DNA from: an uncultured Bacilli bacterium
Lineage (GTDB): Bacteria; Bacillota_I; Bacilli_A; RF39; UBA660
NCBI GenBank assembly: GCA_947601845.1
Contig: CANQGH010000006.1
Coordinates: 1-46,846, forward strand
Length of the DNA stretch: 46,846 bases
Direction of reading: 5' to 3'
The notes beneath the pieces were generated by a model that was not told the DNA's origin, searched no databases, and was given only the letters and a program-made list of their open reading frames with translations. The first letter of the stretch is position 1, and every line of letters starts with the position of its first letter. Made by a program: the position numbers and the translations under genes. This document shows positions 32,199 through 41,000 of this stretch, piece after piece.

Positions 32199-33357
32199 CC
32201 TCTTCTTCGATTGCCTCTTCCTTTATTTCTTGATATGAAGTTATATTCTCATATACTTTAAAGAATACAGTCAATTCTATTGTACTATTATTTTGAATTG
32301 TTTTCAATTTTTTTTCAAATAATATTTTCTCGTTGTCACCTAACTTTACCATCAGTTTTTCCCTAGCTAAATCTAAAGCTTTATCAATGGCTTCTTCATA
32401 TGTATAAACTTCATCTATTACCTTTAATTCTTCTTCTTTATTAAAGCTAATTTTAATTGGTAAAATATTGTTCTTAACTAAAACTGTCTCATTCACTCTT
32501 TTATGCTTATAAGGGAAAAAGTCAAATAAAGAAAAGTTATGGTTAAAGATACTTATATTAAGTGTTTTTTTTGATTTACCGGTCGTATATTCTTCTTTAT
32601 ACACTAAAGGCATAGTAGCAGTTACTGTATACCATACTTCAGCATATACATTGCCATCGGCTACTACTGTATTTTTTACCTCATCACCTTTACTGATGTT
32701 ACCACTTATTATGATATCGCCCTTTTTGACATAATCATTAATCTTCTTTACAATCTCTCCCGTTGCCGCATCAATATGCATAATAATACCATCTTTTTTA
32801 GCCACAACATGTCTTGGCTTATCTTCCTTTTCAATATGATTAATGATTCTCTCTTCCACTCTTACAATATACTTAACCCCAACCCGTTCTATTTCTAACC
32901 ACTCTAATTTATCTTTATTATTATCTAGTATATTTTTAACTATCTCCTCCTGTTTGGAAAAAGGTATAGCTAACTTATATTTTTCAAGATTATAACGATC
33001 TAATTCCTTATAAATTAAACTTCTTATTTCATCTTTCCTATGAACAACTTCTACATCCATAATCACATTAGACAAGAAAAATAGAACCATAAAGCCTATT
33101 AAAATATTAATAATAAAAACAGAATATTGCTTTAATAAATATTTATATTTAATAAAACCATATAATTTAGTTAAGGTTATCTCGTAAGTAGTCTTTATTT
33201 CTAATAATTTTTTATAGTTATCTTTATCTACTTTAATATAGACACTATCATCATCATAATTAATATTTAATAATTCTATTTTTCTTTTATATAAAGTTTT
33301 AATAAATCTTCTTATATCTCTTCCTTCTATTTTTACTTCATAAATACTATTAAGCAT
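32191..33357 (-). CDS. yqfD: Sporulation protein YqfD
   Basis: 388 residues. An N-terminal region of about 75 residues is followed by one membrane segment (about 85-105) and a long extracytoplasmic part of beta structure (for example KKDGIIMHIDAATGEIVKKI) with a charged C-terminus. This is the layout of YqfD, a sigma-E-controlled membrane protein needed for normal spore formation in several species. It directly follows yqfC, the usual partner, with a gap of about 65 bases. Confidence 0.9.
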   Translation of the reverse strand: MLNSIYEVKIEGRDIRRFIKTLYKRKIELLNINYDDDSVYIKVDKDNYKKLLEIKTTYEITLTKLYGFIKYKYLLKQYSVFIINILIGFMVLFFLSNVIMDVEVVHRKDEIRSLIYKELDRYNLEKYKLAIPFSKQEEIVKNILDNNKDKLEWLEIERVGVKYIVRVEERIINHIEKEDKPRHVVAKKDGIIMHIDAATGEIVKKINDYVKKGDIIISGNISKGDEVKNTVVADGNVYAEVWYTVTATMPLVYKEEYTTGKSKKTLNISIFNHNFSLFDFFPYKHKRVNETVLVKNNILPIKISFNKEEELKVIDEVYTYEEAIDKALDLAREKLMVKLGDNEKILFEKKLKTIQNNSTIELTVFFKVYENITSYQEIKEEAIEEEGE

Positions 33358-33421
33358 AAGATCACTCCAATATTATTAGAACATTATCTATATAACTTTA
33401 TGAGAAGAAAGATAAGAATAT

Positions 33422-33655
33422 TTATTCGAATTCGATACTTTTAATATCTCCAGTAATTAACATCTCCTGTTCTAATAATTTATTAATTGATAGATTATTA
33501 CCTTTAATAATAATTGTCCCATTAGAATATTTTACTGAGATTCTATTATCTTCTAATGACATTACATCTAAATAATTTACAACATTTAGCTGGTTATCAT
33601 ATATATTCATACGAAATTTATTATCACTAATATAATTACGAATATTACTGAACAT
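33422..33655 (-). CDS. yqfC: Sporulation protein YqfC
   Basis: 77 residues, beta-rich, with the YqfC pattern (NVVNYLDVMSLEDNRISV, then GTIIIKGNNLSI, and EQEMLITGDIKSIEF at the end). The protein is a small soluble partner of YqfD in sporulation. The ATG at 33655 follows AGGAGG (in AAGGAGGTATTAATT); the frame opens 17 codons earlier. A terminator at 33683-33712 stands before it, so a sporulation promoter should lie in the short gap. Confidence 0.88.
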   Translation of the reverse strand: MFSNIRNYISDNKFRMNIYDNQLNVVNYLDVMSLEDNRISVKYSNGTIIIKGNNLSINKLLEQEMLITGDIKSIEFE

Positions 33656-33682
33656 AATTAATACCTCCTTGTTTATTATATG

Positions 33683-33712
33683 AAAAAAATCATTTGAGTA
33701 AATCAAATGATT
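33683..33712 (-). terminator. Terminator upstream of yqfC
   Basis: A nine-base perfect stem (ATCATTTGA / TCAAATGAT) with a T-run of seven, read leftward. It separates yqfC from the degraded region before it. Confidence 0.8.
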
Positions 33713-33721
33713 AAAAGTTAA

Positions 33722-33950
33722 TTATTTTAAAACTATTAATATATTATAAGCATCACCCTTGATAGTATGATACATAGTGCCTTTTAGTACGGATAAATCT
33801 AAATTTTTGATTTCGACACCTAAATAAATACAGGTAAAGCTAATGAAATATAACATCTAAAATCCCTTCATCTTTATTCATCAACCATATGCCAATATCA
33901 TCTATATAATTAAAATTAACTCTAATAATGTAATAATAAATTAACAGTTT
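33722..33950 (-). pseudogene. Short frameshifted gene remnant
   Basis: Two overlapping frames look like coding sequence: one read from 33950 to a TAG at 33840-33842 (with NYIDDIGIWLMNKDEGILDV), and a second from an ATG at 33856 to a TAA at 33722-33724 (44 codons, with GVEIKNLDLSVLKGTMYHTI). Joined, they would give about 75 residues of a single protein with a frameshift near 33850. No family is recognised. Alternatively the 44-codon ORF, which has AAGGGA seven bases before it, is a real small gene. Confidence 0.35.
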
Positions 33951-33993
33951 TTACTACGTTCATTTATATCTACCATATTACTTCTTTTGAATA

Positions 33994-34629
33994 TTACTTT
34001 TTCTTTTTTTGCTCATATTTTTTAATTAAGCTAGCTGATGCTGCCACTGCTAGTGTTCCTATAGTAGCAGTTTCAATCAAATATGTGCTGGTCCATAGTG
34101 TATCATTCAACGGAAAATACTCCATCTCTATTTTATTGGGATCCTCTTCAAAAGTAGCATATGATATTTCGTAGTCATTATAAATAGGTAACTTGGCAAC
34201 TTCTTCTTTTTGCCAAAGAATATAATCTTTGTCAGTATTAATGCCATCTATTAATTCTTTAACATAATCTTTCTCTAATAAATCTTTTTGATTATTAACA
34301 TTATTCATAATATACTGAATTTCAGCATTAGAACACAAGTCTAAAGGAACTCTATATATTTTTCTTTCGTACTTTTCTGGTTTAATCTCGTAATATGGTG
34401 TTTTAATTAAAAGTGATGACTCTAAAAGTAAAGAAGGTCTATAAAATTCAACATTAGACTTACCATCTTTACTATATTCCGTCATTGTAATCAAATGCGT
34501 TTCATATTCGTTTTTCTTAAATGGTTTAACTCCTGTAATAGCAGTAAAACCTGCATATATAAGAGCTTGACTCAATACGAAACTACTACTCATTATGGCT
34601 ATTTTCTTAGTTAATTTCAAATTAATCAT
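33994..34629 (-). CDS. Hypothetical protein with two membrane segments
   Basis: 211 residues. A membrane segment at about 9-33 and a second near the C terminus (about 182-202) enclose a charged domain of about 145 residues that should lie outside; the tail is basic (YEQKKKK). I do not recognise the family. It sits 25 bases downstream of yqeY in the same direction, so it may be co-transcribed with rpsU and yqeY. Confidence 0.55.
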   Translation of the reverse strand: MINLKLTKKIAIMSSSFVLSQALIYAGFTAITGVKPFKKNEYETHLITMTEYSKDGKSNVEFYRPSLLLESSLLIKTPYYEIKPEKYERKIYRVPLDLCSNAEIQYIMNNVNNQKDLLEKDYVKELIDGINTDKDYILWQKEEVAKLPIYNDYEISYATFEEDPNKIEMEYFPLNDTLWTSTYLIETATIGTLAVAASASLIKKYEQKKKK

Positions 34630-34654
34630 GATAATACTCCACCAGTCTAATAAG

Positions 34655-35101
34655 TTAAGTTAATGAATTTAATCTTTCCTTAATTTTATCGCTAACAACC
34701 CTCATATCAGCCTTACCTTTTACTTTAGGATTTACTTCTCGCATAATAGCACCCATATCCTTTGCTGAAGTAGGTTTTACTATATCAAATACTTCATCTA
34801 ATATTTTATCAATTTCTTCTTCTTTTAATTGCTCTGGTAAATATTCTTCCAAAATATTAATTTCTTCTTTATTTTTATCTACTAAATCAACTCTATTAGC
34901 TTTTGAAAATTCTACAATTGAATCATTACGAAGTTTAATTTGCTTAGAAACACAGTCAATTAATAACTCATCATTCATTTCTTTTTTATTATTAATTGAT
35001 TCAAGTTGCATAGCACCCTTAACCATTCTTAAAACGGTTAACCTTAGTTGATCTTTTTCTTTCATAGCTTTTATCATATCTTGATTAAATTTTTCTAACA
35101 T
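34655..35101 (-). CDS. yqeY: YqeY/GatB-like protein
   Basis: 148 residues with the GatB/YqeY tail domain: LRLTVLRMVKGAMQLESI, EEINILEEYLPEQL, and the end GAIMREVNPKVKGKADMRVV. The protein resembles the tRNA-binding tail of GatB, and a role in tRNA amidation is assumed but not proven. It is usually next to rpsU, as here; an extra membrane gene stands between. Confidence 0.92.
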   Translation of the reverse strand: MLEKFNQDMIKAMKEKDQLRLTVLRMVKGAMQLESINNKKEMNDELLIDCVSKQIKLRNDSIVEFSKANRVDLVDKNKEEINILEEYLPEQLKEEEIDKILDEVFDIVKPTSAKDMGAIMREVNPKVKGKADMRVVSDKIKERLNSLT

Positions 35102-35104
35102 ATC

Positions 35105-35632
35105 CTATTCTCCTTTAAAATATTCTTGATAAATTTCAACTAGATTATTATGTTCTTCTTGTAACTTATCAAATTCTTTATTATCAGTAAAACTTTTTAC
35201 TTTACCCCTTATTGCTATAGGAACCAATTCATTTAAAGATTTAGTATTTTTATCTAAATCTACTTTTTCATAATCAGTTATTTCAAATTTATCATCACTA
35301 GTATTAATAATTATAACATATGGGAGACTAATACCAAAACTGTGTTCAAAAGAATTGGTAGTATCATTATATTCATCATACATAACCCATAAGTATACTT
35401 TAAGTATATCATCATTATAACGATCCCCAAAGTAATAAGTAGATAAAAAGGTCATGCTTGAAGGGGAATTACTATTATTAATATCTGTAATATATTGTTC
35501 GATTGTTTTTTTGTTTTCTTTACTTAATTTTTTATCAAATTTAAAAAAATTTTCACGTAGTATAATTGTTATTATAACAGTTATAATAGCTATAATGATT
35601 CCTATTATTATTTGCTTAAATACTTTTTTCAT
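35105..35632 (-). CDS. Hypothetical membrane-anchored protein
   Basis: 175 residues. One N-terminal membrane helix (about 7-27, rich in Ile) is followed by an outside domain of mixed alpha/beta structure, with SMTFLSTYYFGDRYNDD and a YVIIINTSDDKFEITDYEKV strand pair. No family is recognised; it resembles the small anchored proteins with a DUF-type domain found in many Bacilli. It lies between rpsU and yqeY, with spacings of 25 and 3 bases. Confidence 0.55.
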   Translation of the reverse strand: MKKVFKQIIIGIIIAIITVIITIILRENFFKFDKKLSKENKKTIEQYITDINNSNSPSSMTFLSTYYFGDRYNDDILKVYLWVMYDEYNDTTNSFEHSFGISLPYVIIINTSDDKFEITDYEKVDLDKNTKSLNELVPIAIRGKVKSFTDNKEFDKLQEEHNNLVEIYQEYFKGE

Positions 35633-35647
35633 TACTACTCCTTAGAC

Positions 35648-35675
35648 AAAAAGAGGACTAATCTCTATTAGCCCT
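35648..35675 (-). terminator. Hairpin at the end of rpsU
   Basis: A stem GGGCTAAT / ATTAGTCC with AGAGA-type loop and a T-run, read leftward. It overlaps the rpsU stop, so downstream genes need read-through or their own promoter. Confidence 0.7.
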
Positions 35676-35852
35676 ACTATTTCTTTTACGTGCATTTTTT
35701 ATTCCAGCTTTTTTAGCTTCTCTTCTTCTTACGCCTGGTTTATCGTAACATTCTCTTTTTTTCCATTCAGAAGGGACTCCATTTCTAGCTAATTGTCTAT
35801 TAAATTTTTTAATAGCTAAATCCAAATTACCTTTAACAGCCACTTGTGTCAT
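35658..35852 (-). CDS. rpsU: 30S ribosomal protein S21
   Basis: 64 residues, basic, with the S21 start VAVKGNLDLAIKKFNRQL, the RRREAKKAG region and a C-terminal ARKRNSRANR. The ATG at 35852 follows a GAGGGGAGA ribosome site; the open frame extends 26 codons further but reads through the promoter. rpsU-yqeY is a conserved Bacilli pair. Confidence 0.96.
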   Translation of the reverse strand: MTQVAVKGNLDLAIKKFNRQLARNGVPSEWKKRECYDKPGVRRREAKKAGIKNARKRNSRANRD

Positions 35853-35886
35853 TAATCTCCCCTCCCTTCCGTCATTTCTATCAAAG

Positions 35887-35915
35887 ATTATAGCACAATT
35901 AAAAATAATATTCAA
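35887..35915 (-). promoter_or_regulatory. Promoter of rpsU
   Basis: Read leftward, TTGAAT (35910-35915) and TATAAT (35887-35892) are exactly 17 bases apart, about 35 bases before the start. Confidence 0.75.
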
Positions 35916-35988
35916 CAAAATTATATACAAAATAGGCCAAAAATAGACATTTTTTAAGATTATTTTAACAATTTTGTACTATTTAAAC

Positions 35989-36017
35989 AAAAAAAGAATA
36001 ACAATTTTGTTACTCTT
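35989..36017 (-). terminator. Terminator of parC
   Basis: A nine-base stem (AGAGTAACA / TGTTATTCT, one G-T pair) and a T-run, read leftward. It contains the parC stop codon. Confidence 0.75.
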
Positions 36018-38550
36018 CCTTATTATCACTTGTATCAATATCAATAAAATCATCTATTGTCATTAGCCTATCATCTATTTCTTTTAATGATACTTTTTTG
36101 TTTTCACTAGAAGGAGTTATTTCGGTTTTGACATCAATATCATCTTTCTTTACTAATTCAGCATTAATAAATACTTCTTTAATTTTATCTTTAACTAATA
36201 AAGAACCAGATGAATAACGATCCATAATTGGTATTTCTGTTAATTTAATCATCTTAATATCGTTACCTTTTAATCCAATATAATTACTAGAAGAAACCGT
36301 TAATGTCTTAACGATACGATATGGATTAGTTTTTACTTCTCTTAATATTAATAATCCTCTTTTAGCTCTACTAGTTTTTTCAAATTCACTTAATTTTACT
36401 CTCTTACCAGTTCCTTTGTCTGTAATAATTGTAATATAATCCGTTTCATTCGGATTAAAATTAGATACTGCTACCACGTAATCATCTTTTAAATTAATAG
36501 ATTTTACCCCACTAGTCCTAATACCTACTAACGGTATATCATTTACATCAAACCATAGACCATATGATTTATTAGTGGCAATAAAGATATCATTATACTT
36601 AGCAATAAAGGCATCAATTACTTCATCATTATCTTTCAATTTAATAGCGGTTAGTGGTTTAGAATAACGAAGTGATTTAAACTCTTTTAAGTTAGTCTTT
36701 TTAATCATTCCATTACGAGTAGCTACCACAATATCAACATTTTGTTCAAATGATGTAATTGGTATTACCGATACTATTTTCTCTTCACTATCTAACTTTA
36801 TAACATTACTAATATGTTTACCCATATCTTTCCATACACATATTGGTAAAGTGTGAACAGGAACATATAAATAATTTCCTAAATTAGTAAACATCAATAC
36901 GGTATCTAAAGTATTTAATTCATATAAACCAAGCATATAGTCATTATCTTTTAAGACCATATCTTCCTCTTTTGAAGATTGATAACTACGTAAAGAGGTT
37001 CTCTTTACATATCCATCCTTAGTAATAGCAACCACAACATCCTCTTTAGGAATCATCTCCGTAGTATCTATTTTTAAATCAGTTATTTCATCTTCAATAG
37101 ATGTTTTTCTAGGCACTGCATATTCTTTTTTTACTTTTCTTAATTCATCTTTCATAACGTTTTTCAATTCATCTTCATTATTTAAGATTTTTTGTAACCA
37201 TTGAACTAATATATTTAAATTTTTTTGTTCTTCTTCCAAAGTAACTACATCAGTATTAGTTAAACGATACAATTGTAAAACAACAATGGCTTCAGCTTGA
37301 TCTTCGGTAAAACCAAATTCCTTAACTAAATTATCTTTGGCATCACTTTTATTTTTACTAGCGCGAATTACTCTGATTACTTCATCTAATATCGAAATAC
37401 ATTTAATTAAACCTTCGACAATATGAAGTCTTGCGTTGGCATGATCTAAATCGAATTTAGTTCTTCTTAAGACAACTTCCTTTTGATGAGCAATATAAGC
37501 ATCAAGCATTTCTAAAATACCTAATTGTTTTGGTCTTTTATTAACGATGGCAATCATATTAAAGTTATAAGCAATCTGTAAGTCGGTATTCTTTAATAAA
37601 TAGTTTAAAACCATCTCTTTATTACAATCTTTTTTTAAATCGATACATATTCTTAATCCATCGCGGTCAGACTCATCGCGGACATCTAACATACCATCAA
37701 TTTTTTTATCGATTCTAATTTCATCAATACGGCGTACTAATTGAGCTTTATTAACTTCAAAGGGAATTTCTGTAATAACTAGCGCTAGCTTACCTTTACC
37801 TTCTTCAAACATCGTACGAGCTTTAATCATTACTCTACCGCGACCATCAGTATAAGCACTTCTTATACCATCAATGCCACAAACAATACCTCCGGTAGGA
37901 AAATCAGGTCCTTTGATGATATCCATAATGGTATCTAACCGGCAATTAGGATTATCAATTCTTTTAATAGTAGCTTCCACTACTTCTCCTAAGTTATGGG
38001 TTGGTATATTAGTAGCATATCCTGCCGAAATACCTGTACTACCATTTACTAAAAGGTTAGGAAATTTAGCAGGTAAAACAGTTGGTTCTAATTCTGTATC
38101 ATCGAAGTTAGGAGCCATTTCAACCGTATCTCTATCTAAATCTTTTAATAACTCATTACTTATTTTAGAAAGACGGGCTTCGGTATAACGCATAGCCGCA
38201 GGACTATCACCATCCATTGAACCATTATTACCATGCATATCAATATATGGTGTAGATTGCTTCCACCACTGACTCATTCTAACCATCGCATCATAAATAG
38301 AAGAATCGCCATGAGGATGATAATTACCCATAACATTACCTACCGTTTTGGCACTTTTACGATAAGGTTTATCATAAGTATTTTTATCTTTATACATGCC
38401 AAACAATATTCTTCTTTGTACTGGTTTCAATCCATCTCTAACATCAGGAATCGCACGATCTTGGATAATATATTTAGAATATCTACCAAAGCGTTCCCCC
38501 ATAATCTCTTCTAATGCATAATCGTATATTTTATTTACGATATCTTCCAT
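36010..38550 (-). CDS. parC: DNA topoisomerase IV subunit A
   Basis: ParC cuts and rejoins DNA to unlink daughter chromosomes. The 846-residue protein starts with RFGRYSKYIIQDRAIPDV and has GLKPVQRRILFGMY, TVGNVMGNYHPHGDSS, the active-site Tyr in AAMRYTEARL and a C-terminal beta-propeller. The GyrA box (QRRGGKG) is missing, and the YKDKNTYDKPYRKSAKTVGNVMG style fits ParC and not GyrA. The quinolone region reads HGDSSIYDAM, with Ser and Asp at the two key sites, as in sensitive streptococcal ParC. A terminator hairpin covers its stop codon. Confidence 0.93.
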   Translation of the reverse strand: MEDIVNKIYDYALEEIMGERFGRYSKYIIQDRAIPDVRDGLKPVQRRILFGMYKDKNTYDKPYRKSAKTVGNVMGNYHPHGDSSIYDAMVRMSQWWKQSTPYIDMHGNNGSMDGDSPAAMRYTEARLSKISNELLKDLDRDTVEMAPNFDDTELEPTVLPAKFPNLLVNGSTGISAGYATNIPTHNLGEVVEATIKRIDNPNCRLDTIMDIIKGPDFPTGGIVCGIDGIRSAYTDGRGRVMIKARTMFEEGKGKLALVITEIPFEVNKAQLVRRIDEIRIDKKIDGMLDVRDESDRDGLRICIDLKKDCNKEMVLNYLLKNTDLQIAYNFNMIAIVNKRPKQLGILEMLDAYIAHQKEVVLRRTKFDLDHANARLHIVEGLIKCISILDEVIRVIRASKNKSDAKDNLVKEFGFTEDQAEAIVVLQLYRLTNTDVVTLEEEQKNLNILVQWLQKILNNEDELKNVMKDELRKVKKEYAVPRKTSIEDEITDLKIDTTEMIPKEDVVVAITKDGYVKRTSLRSYQSSKEEDMVLKDNDYMLGLYELNTLDTVLMFTNLGNYLYVPVHTLPICVWKDMGKHISNVIKLDSEEKIVSVIPITSFEQNVDIVVATRNGMIKKTNLKEFKSLRYSKPLTAIKLKDNDEVIDAFIAKYNDIFIATNKSYGLWFDVNDIPLVGIRTSGVKSINLKDDYVVAVSNFNPNETDYITIITDKGTGKRVKLSEFEKTSRAKRGLLILREVKTNPYRIVKTLTVSSSNYIGLKGNDIKMIKLTEIPIMDRYSSGSLLVKDKIKEVFINAELVKKDDIDVKTEITPSSENKKVSLKEIDDRLMTIDDFIDIDTSDNKEE

Positions 38551-38558
38551 GTTATCAC

Positions 38559-38978
38559 CTATTTCCCGTAACTATAACTTAGATTATTAGTATCTTTATC
38601 TCCTAATAAATAATTGTAAGTATTAATATATGTCTTATCAATACTAGCATCACCAATACTTGCTATCTCATTAATAATTTTACTAGTATAAAGTAAGTTC
38701 AATTTTTCTTTTTGCTCATCAATTGAACTATCAGCAAGTGGATAATCATCTTGATATTTTAAATATGCTTCATCGACATCCTCTGGCATAATTTTACGCA
38801 TTGTATTGATATACATAAAAGTAGATTTTTCATCATCTTTGGAAAAGAAGATATCCTCTATCTCCTTAAGGGTAATTTTACCCTCTTCTAATAAATAATG
38901 AAAAGTCATTCCAAATTTGCTAAATTCCGTTAATCTATCATTAAGTTTCATTGTTGTTTGCTTATCCGTTATTAACAT
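38559..38978 (-). CDS. Unknown small protein between parE and parC
   Basis: 139 residues, mostly helical, with no signal peptide or membrane segment. The start reads MLITDKQTTMKLNDRLTEFS, the end is Asp/Asn-rich. I do not recognise any family. It lies 17 bases behind parE and 8 bases ahead of parC in the same direction, in a place where Bacilli normally have no gene. The ATG is preceded by AGGAAG at about 11 bases. Its position makes co-expression with topoisomerase IV nearly certain. Confidence 0.6.
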   Translation of the reverse strand: MLITDKQTTMKLNDRLTEFSKFGMTFHYLLEEGKITLKEIEDIFFSKDDEKSTFMYINTMRKIMPEDVDEAYLKYQDDYPLADSSIDEQKEKLNLLYTSKIINEIASIGDASIDKTYINTYNYLLGDKDTNNLSYSYGK

Positions 38979-38995
38979 ACTACCACACTACTTCC

Positions 38996-40894
38996 TTAAA
39001 TTTTATATTCATCTTCTAGAGAGAATTCAACGTTCTCTTCAATCCATTCTTTTCTTGGGTCAACACTATCCCCCATTAAGACACTTACTCTTTTTTCGGC
39101 TAATGATGCATCTTCTATTTTGACACGAATTAGGCTTCTAGTATCAGGGTTCATAGTTGTTTCCGCTAATTGGTCAGCATTCATTTCACCTAATCCTTTA
39201 TAACGTTGTATTTCGCATTTGCGATTACCTACTTTTTGTTTCATTTCTTCAATGCTATAAGCATACTCTGTTTCCTTACCACAAGTTATTTTAAATAATG
39301 GTGGTAAAGCAATATATAGCTTACCTGCTTCTACTAACGGTCTCATATAGCGATAGAAGAAAGTTAATAAAAGACACTGGATATGAGCTCCATCATCATC
39401 AGCATCGGTCATGATAATAACTTTATCATATTCGCAATCATCTATTTCAAAATTAGGCCCATACCCCGCTCCAATTGTATAAATGATGGTATTAATTTCT
39501 TCATTTTTAAAAATATCATCTAATTTGGCTTTCTCGGTATTAATAACTTTACCTCTTAATGGTAAAATAGCTTGAAACTTACGATCACGTCCTTGTTTTG
39601 CTGAACCTCCAGCGGAATCTCCCTCAACTAAAAATAATTCATTTTTTAATTTGTTTCTAGCCTGAGCAGGAGTAAGTTTACCTGATAAAGTACGTTCCTT
39701 TTTACTGGTTTTACCTTTTCTTGCTTCATCACGAGCCTTGCGAGCTGCTTCCCTTGCTGTCTTACTACGTAAAGATTTTTCCAAAATATCAGTAGCTACT
39801 TTTTTGTTTTCCTCTAAAAAGTATTGTAATTTTTCTGTGACAATAGCTTCAACAACTGTTCTAGCAATAGGCGTTCCTAATTTTCCTTTAGTTTGTCCTT
39901 CAAATTGTAGTAATGATTCGGGTATTTTTAGGCTTATTACTGCAGTAAGCCCTTCTCTTACATCACTACCTTCAAAGGCTTTATCTTTGCCTTTAATATA
40001 ACCATTATTTTTAGCATAATCATTAAAGACTCTAGTAAGAGCTGTCTTAAATCCTATCTCATGACTACCACCATCAATGGTTTTAACATTATTAACAAAA
40101 GAAACAATATTTTCATTATAGGTATCAGTATATTGCATTGCAATATCAACTTCAATATTGTCTTTAGCGCCTCCAAAAGCGATCGTTTTATGAAGAACAT
40201 TTTTATCCTCGTTTAAGTAAGCTACAAACTCTTCTAAACCATTTTCATAACAATATTTATTAACACGAGAAGTTTCTTCATCTATGACTTCAATCGTTAA
40301 GCCCTTAATCAAGAAAGCTGACTCTTGCATTCTTTCACAAATGGTCGTAAACGAAAAAGTCGTATTAGAAAAGATTTGATCATCTGGTAAAAAACGAACG
40401 GTTGTACCGGTTCGATTGGTTGGACCTATTTTCTTTAGGGGAACGGTTGTTTTACCACCGTTTTCAAATTTAATATAATATTCATTCTTATCATGTTTAA
40501 TATTTACTTCCATCCACTTGCTTAGTGCATTAACAACGCTAGCACCAACACCATGGAGTCCTCCAGATACCTTATAACCAGAACTTTCAAATTTACCACC
40601 AGCATGCAATACAGTATAAACAACTTCTGGAGTAGACATACCTGATGAATGCATACCTGTTGGTACACCACGCCCATGATCCTCTACACTAATACTTCCA
40701 TCTTTATGTAAAGTGATTTTAATTAAATCACCGAACCCATTAATCATTTCATCAATTGAATTATCGACAATTTCCCAAACAAGATGATGTAATCCCTTTC
40801 TGTCTGTAGATCCAATATACATACCAGGACGTTTTCTGACAGCTTCTAACCCTTCTAGTATCTTAATGGAACTTTCATCATATTTCAATGCCAT
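38996..40894 (-). CDS. parE: DNA topoisomerase IV subunit B
   Basis: The ATPase subunit that pairs with ParC. The 632-residue protein has the GHKL ATPase motifs (WEIVDNSIDEM, VEDHGRGVPTG, GGLHGVGASVVNAL), the transducer Lys (QTKGKLGTP), and the TOPRIM domain with LVEGDSAGGSAKQGRDR and MTDADDDGAHI. Length and the partner gene support ParE rather than GyrB. The ATG has TAGGAGATGATAG before it; a TGTTATAAT extended -10 lies at 40913-40921. Confidence 0.93.
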   Translation of the reverse strand: MALKYDESSIKILEGLEAVRKRPGMYIGSTDRKGLHHLVWEIVDNSIDEMINGFGDLIKITLHKDGSISVEDHGRGVPTGMHSSGMSTPEVVYTVLHAGGKFESSGYKVSGGLHGVGASVVNALSKWMEVNIKHDKNEYYIKFENGGKTTVPLKKIGPTNRTGTTVRFLPDDQIFSNTTFSFTTICERMQESAFLIKGLTIEVIDEETSRVNKYCYENGLEEFVAYLNEDKNVLHKTIAFGGAKDNIEVDIAMQYTDTYNENIVSFVNNVKTIDGGSHEIGFKTALTRVFNDYAKNNGYIKGKDKAFEGSDVREGLTAVISLKIPESLLQFEGQTKGKLGTPIARTVVEAIVTEKLQYFLEENKKVATDILEKSLRSKTAREAARKARDEARKGKTSKKERTLSGKLTPAQARNKLKNELFLVEGDSAGGSAKQGRDRKFQAILPLRGKVINTEKAKLDDIFKNEEINTIIYTIGAGYGPNFEIDDCEYDKVIIMTDADDDGAHIQCLLLTFFYRYMRPLVEAGKLYIALPPLFKITCGKETEYAYSIEEMKQKVGNRKCEIQRYKGLGEMNADQLAETTMNPDTRSLIRVKIEDASLAEKRVSVLMGDSVDPRKEWIEENVEFSLEDEYKI

Positions 40895-40912
40895 ACTATC
40901 ATCTCCTAATTC

Positions 40913-40921
40913 ATTATAACA
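40913..40921 (-). promoter_or_regulatory. Extended -10 promoter of the parE-parC operon
   Basis: TGTTATAAT read leftward, about 20 bases before the parE start. No good -35 box is seen, which is usual with an extended -10. Confidence 0.5.
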
Positions 40922-40976
40922 AATCTCATCATTAAAAAAAAGAAGAATTGACTTTTTTTGACATTCTTTTTTGCAG

Positions 40977-41000
40977 CAAAAAAGAGTATTGCTACTCTTA
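40977..41000 (-). terminator. Terminator between the 272-residue gene and parE
   Basis: A perfect seven-base stem (AAGAGTA / TACTCTT) with a four-base loop and a T-run of six, read leftward. Confidence 0.8.

Noticed and set aside
36010-40894. gyrA/gyrB instead of parC/parE
   Set aside because: The A subunit lacks the GyrA box and has the ParC-type YHPHGDSSIYDAM context; the order parE-x-parC also fits topoisomerase IV.
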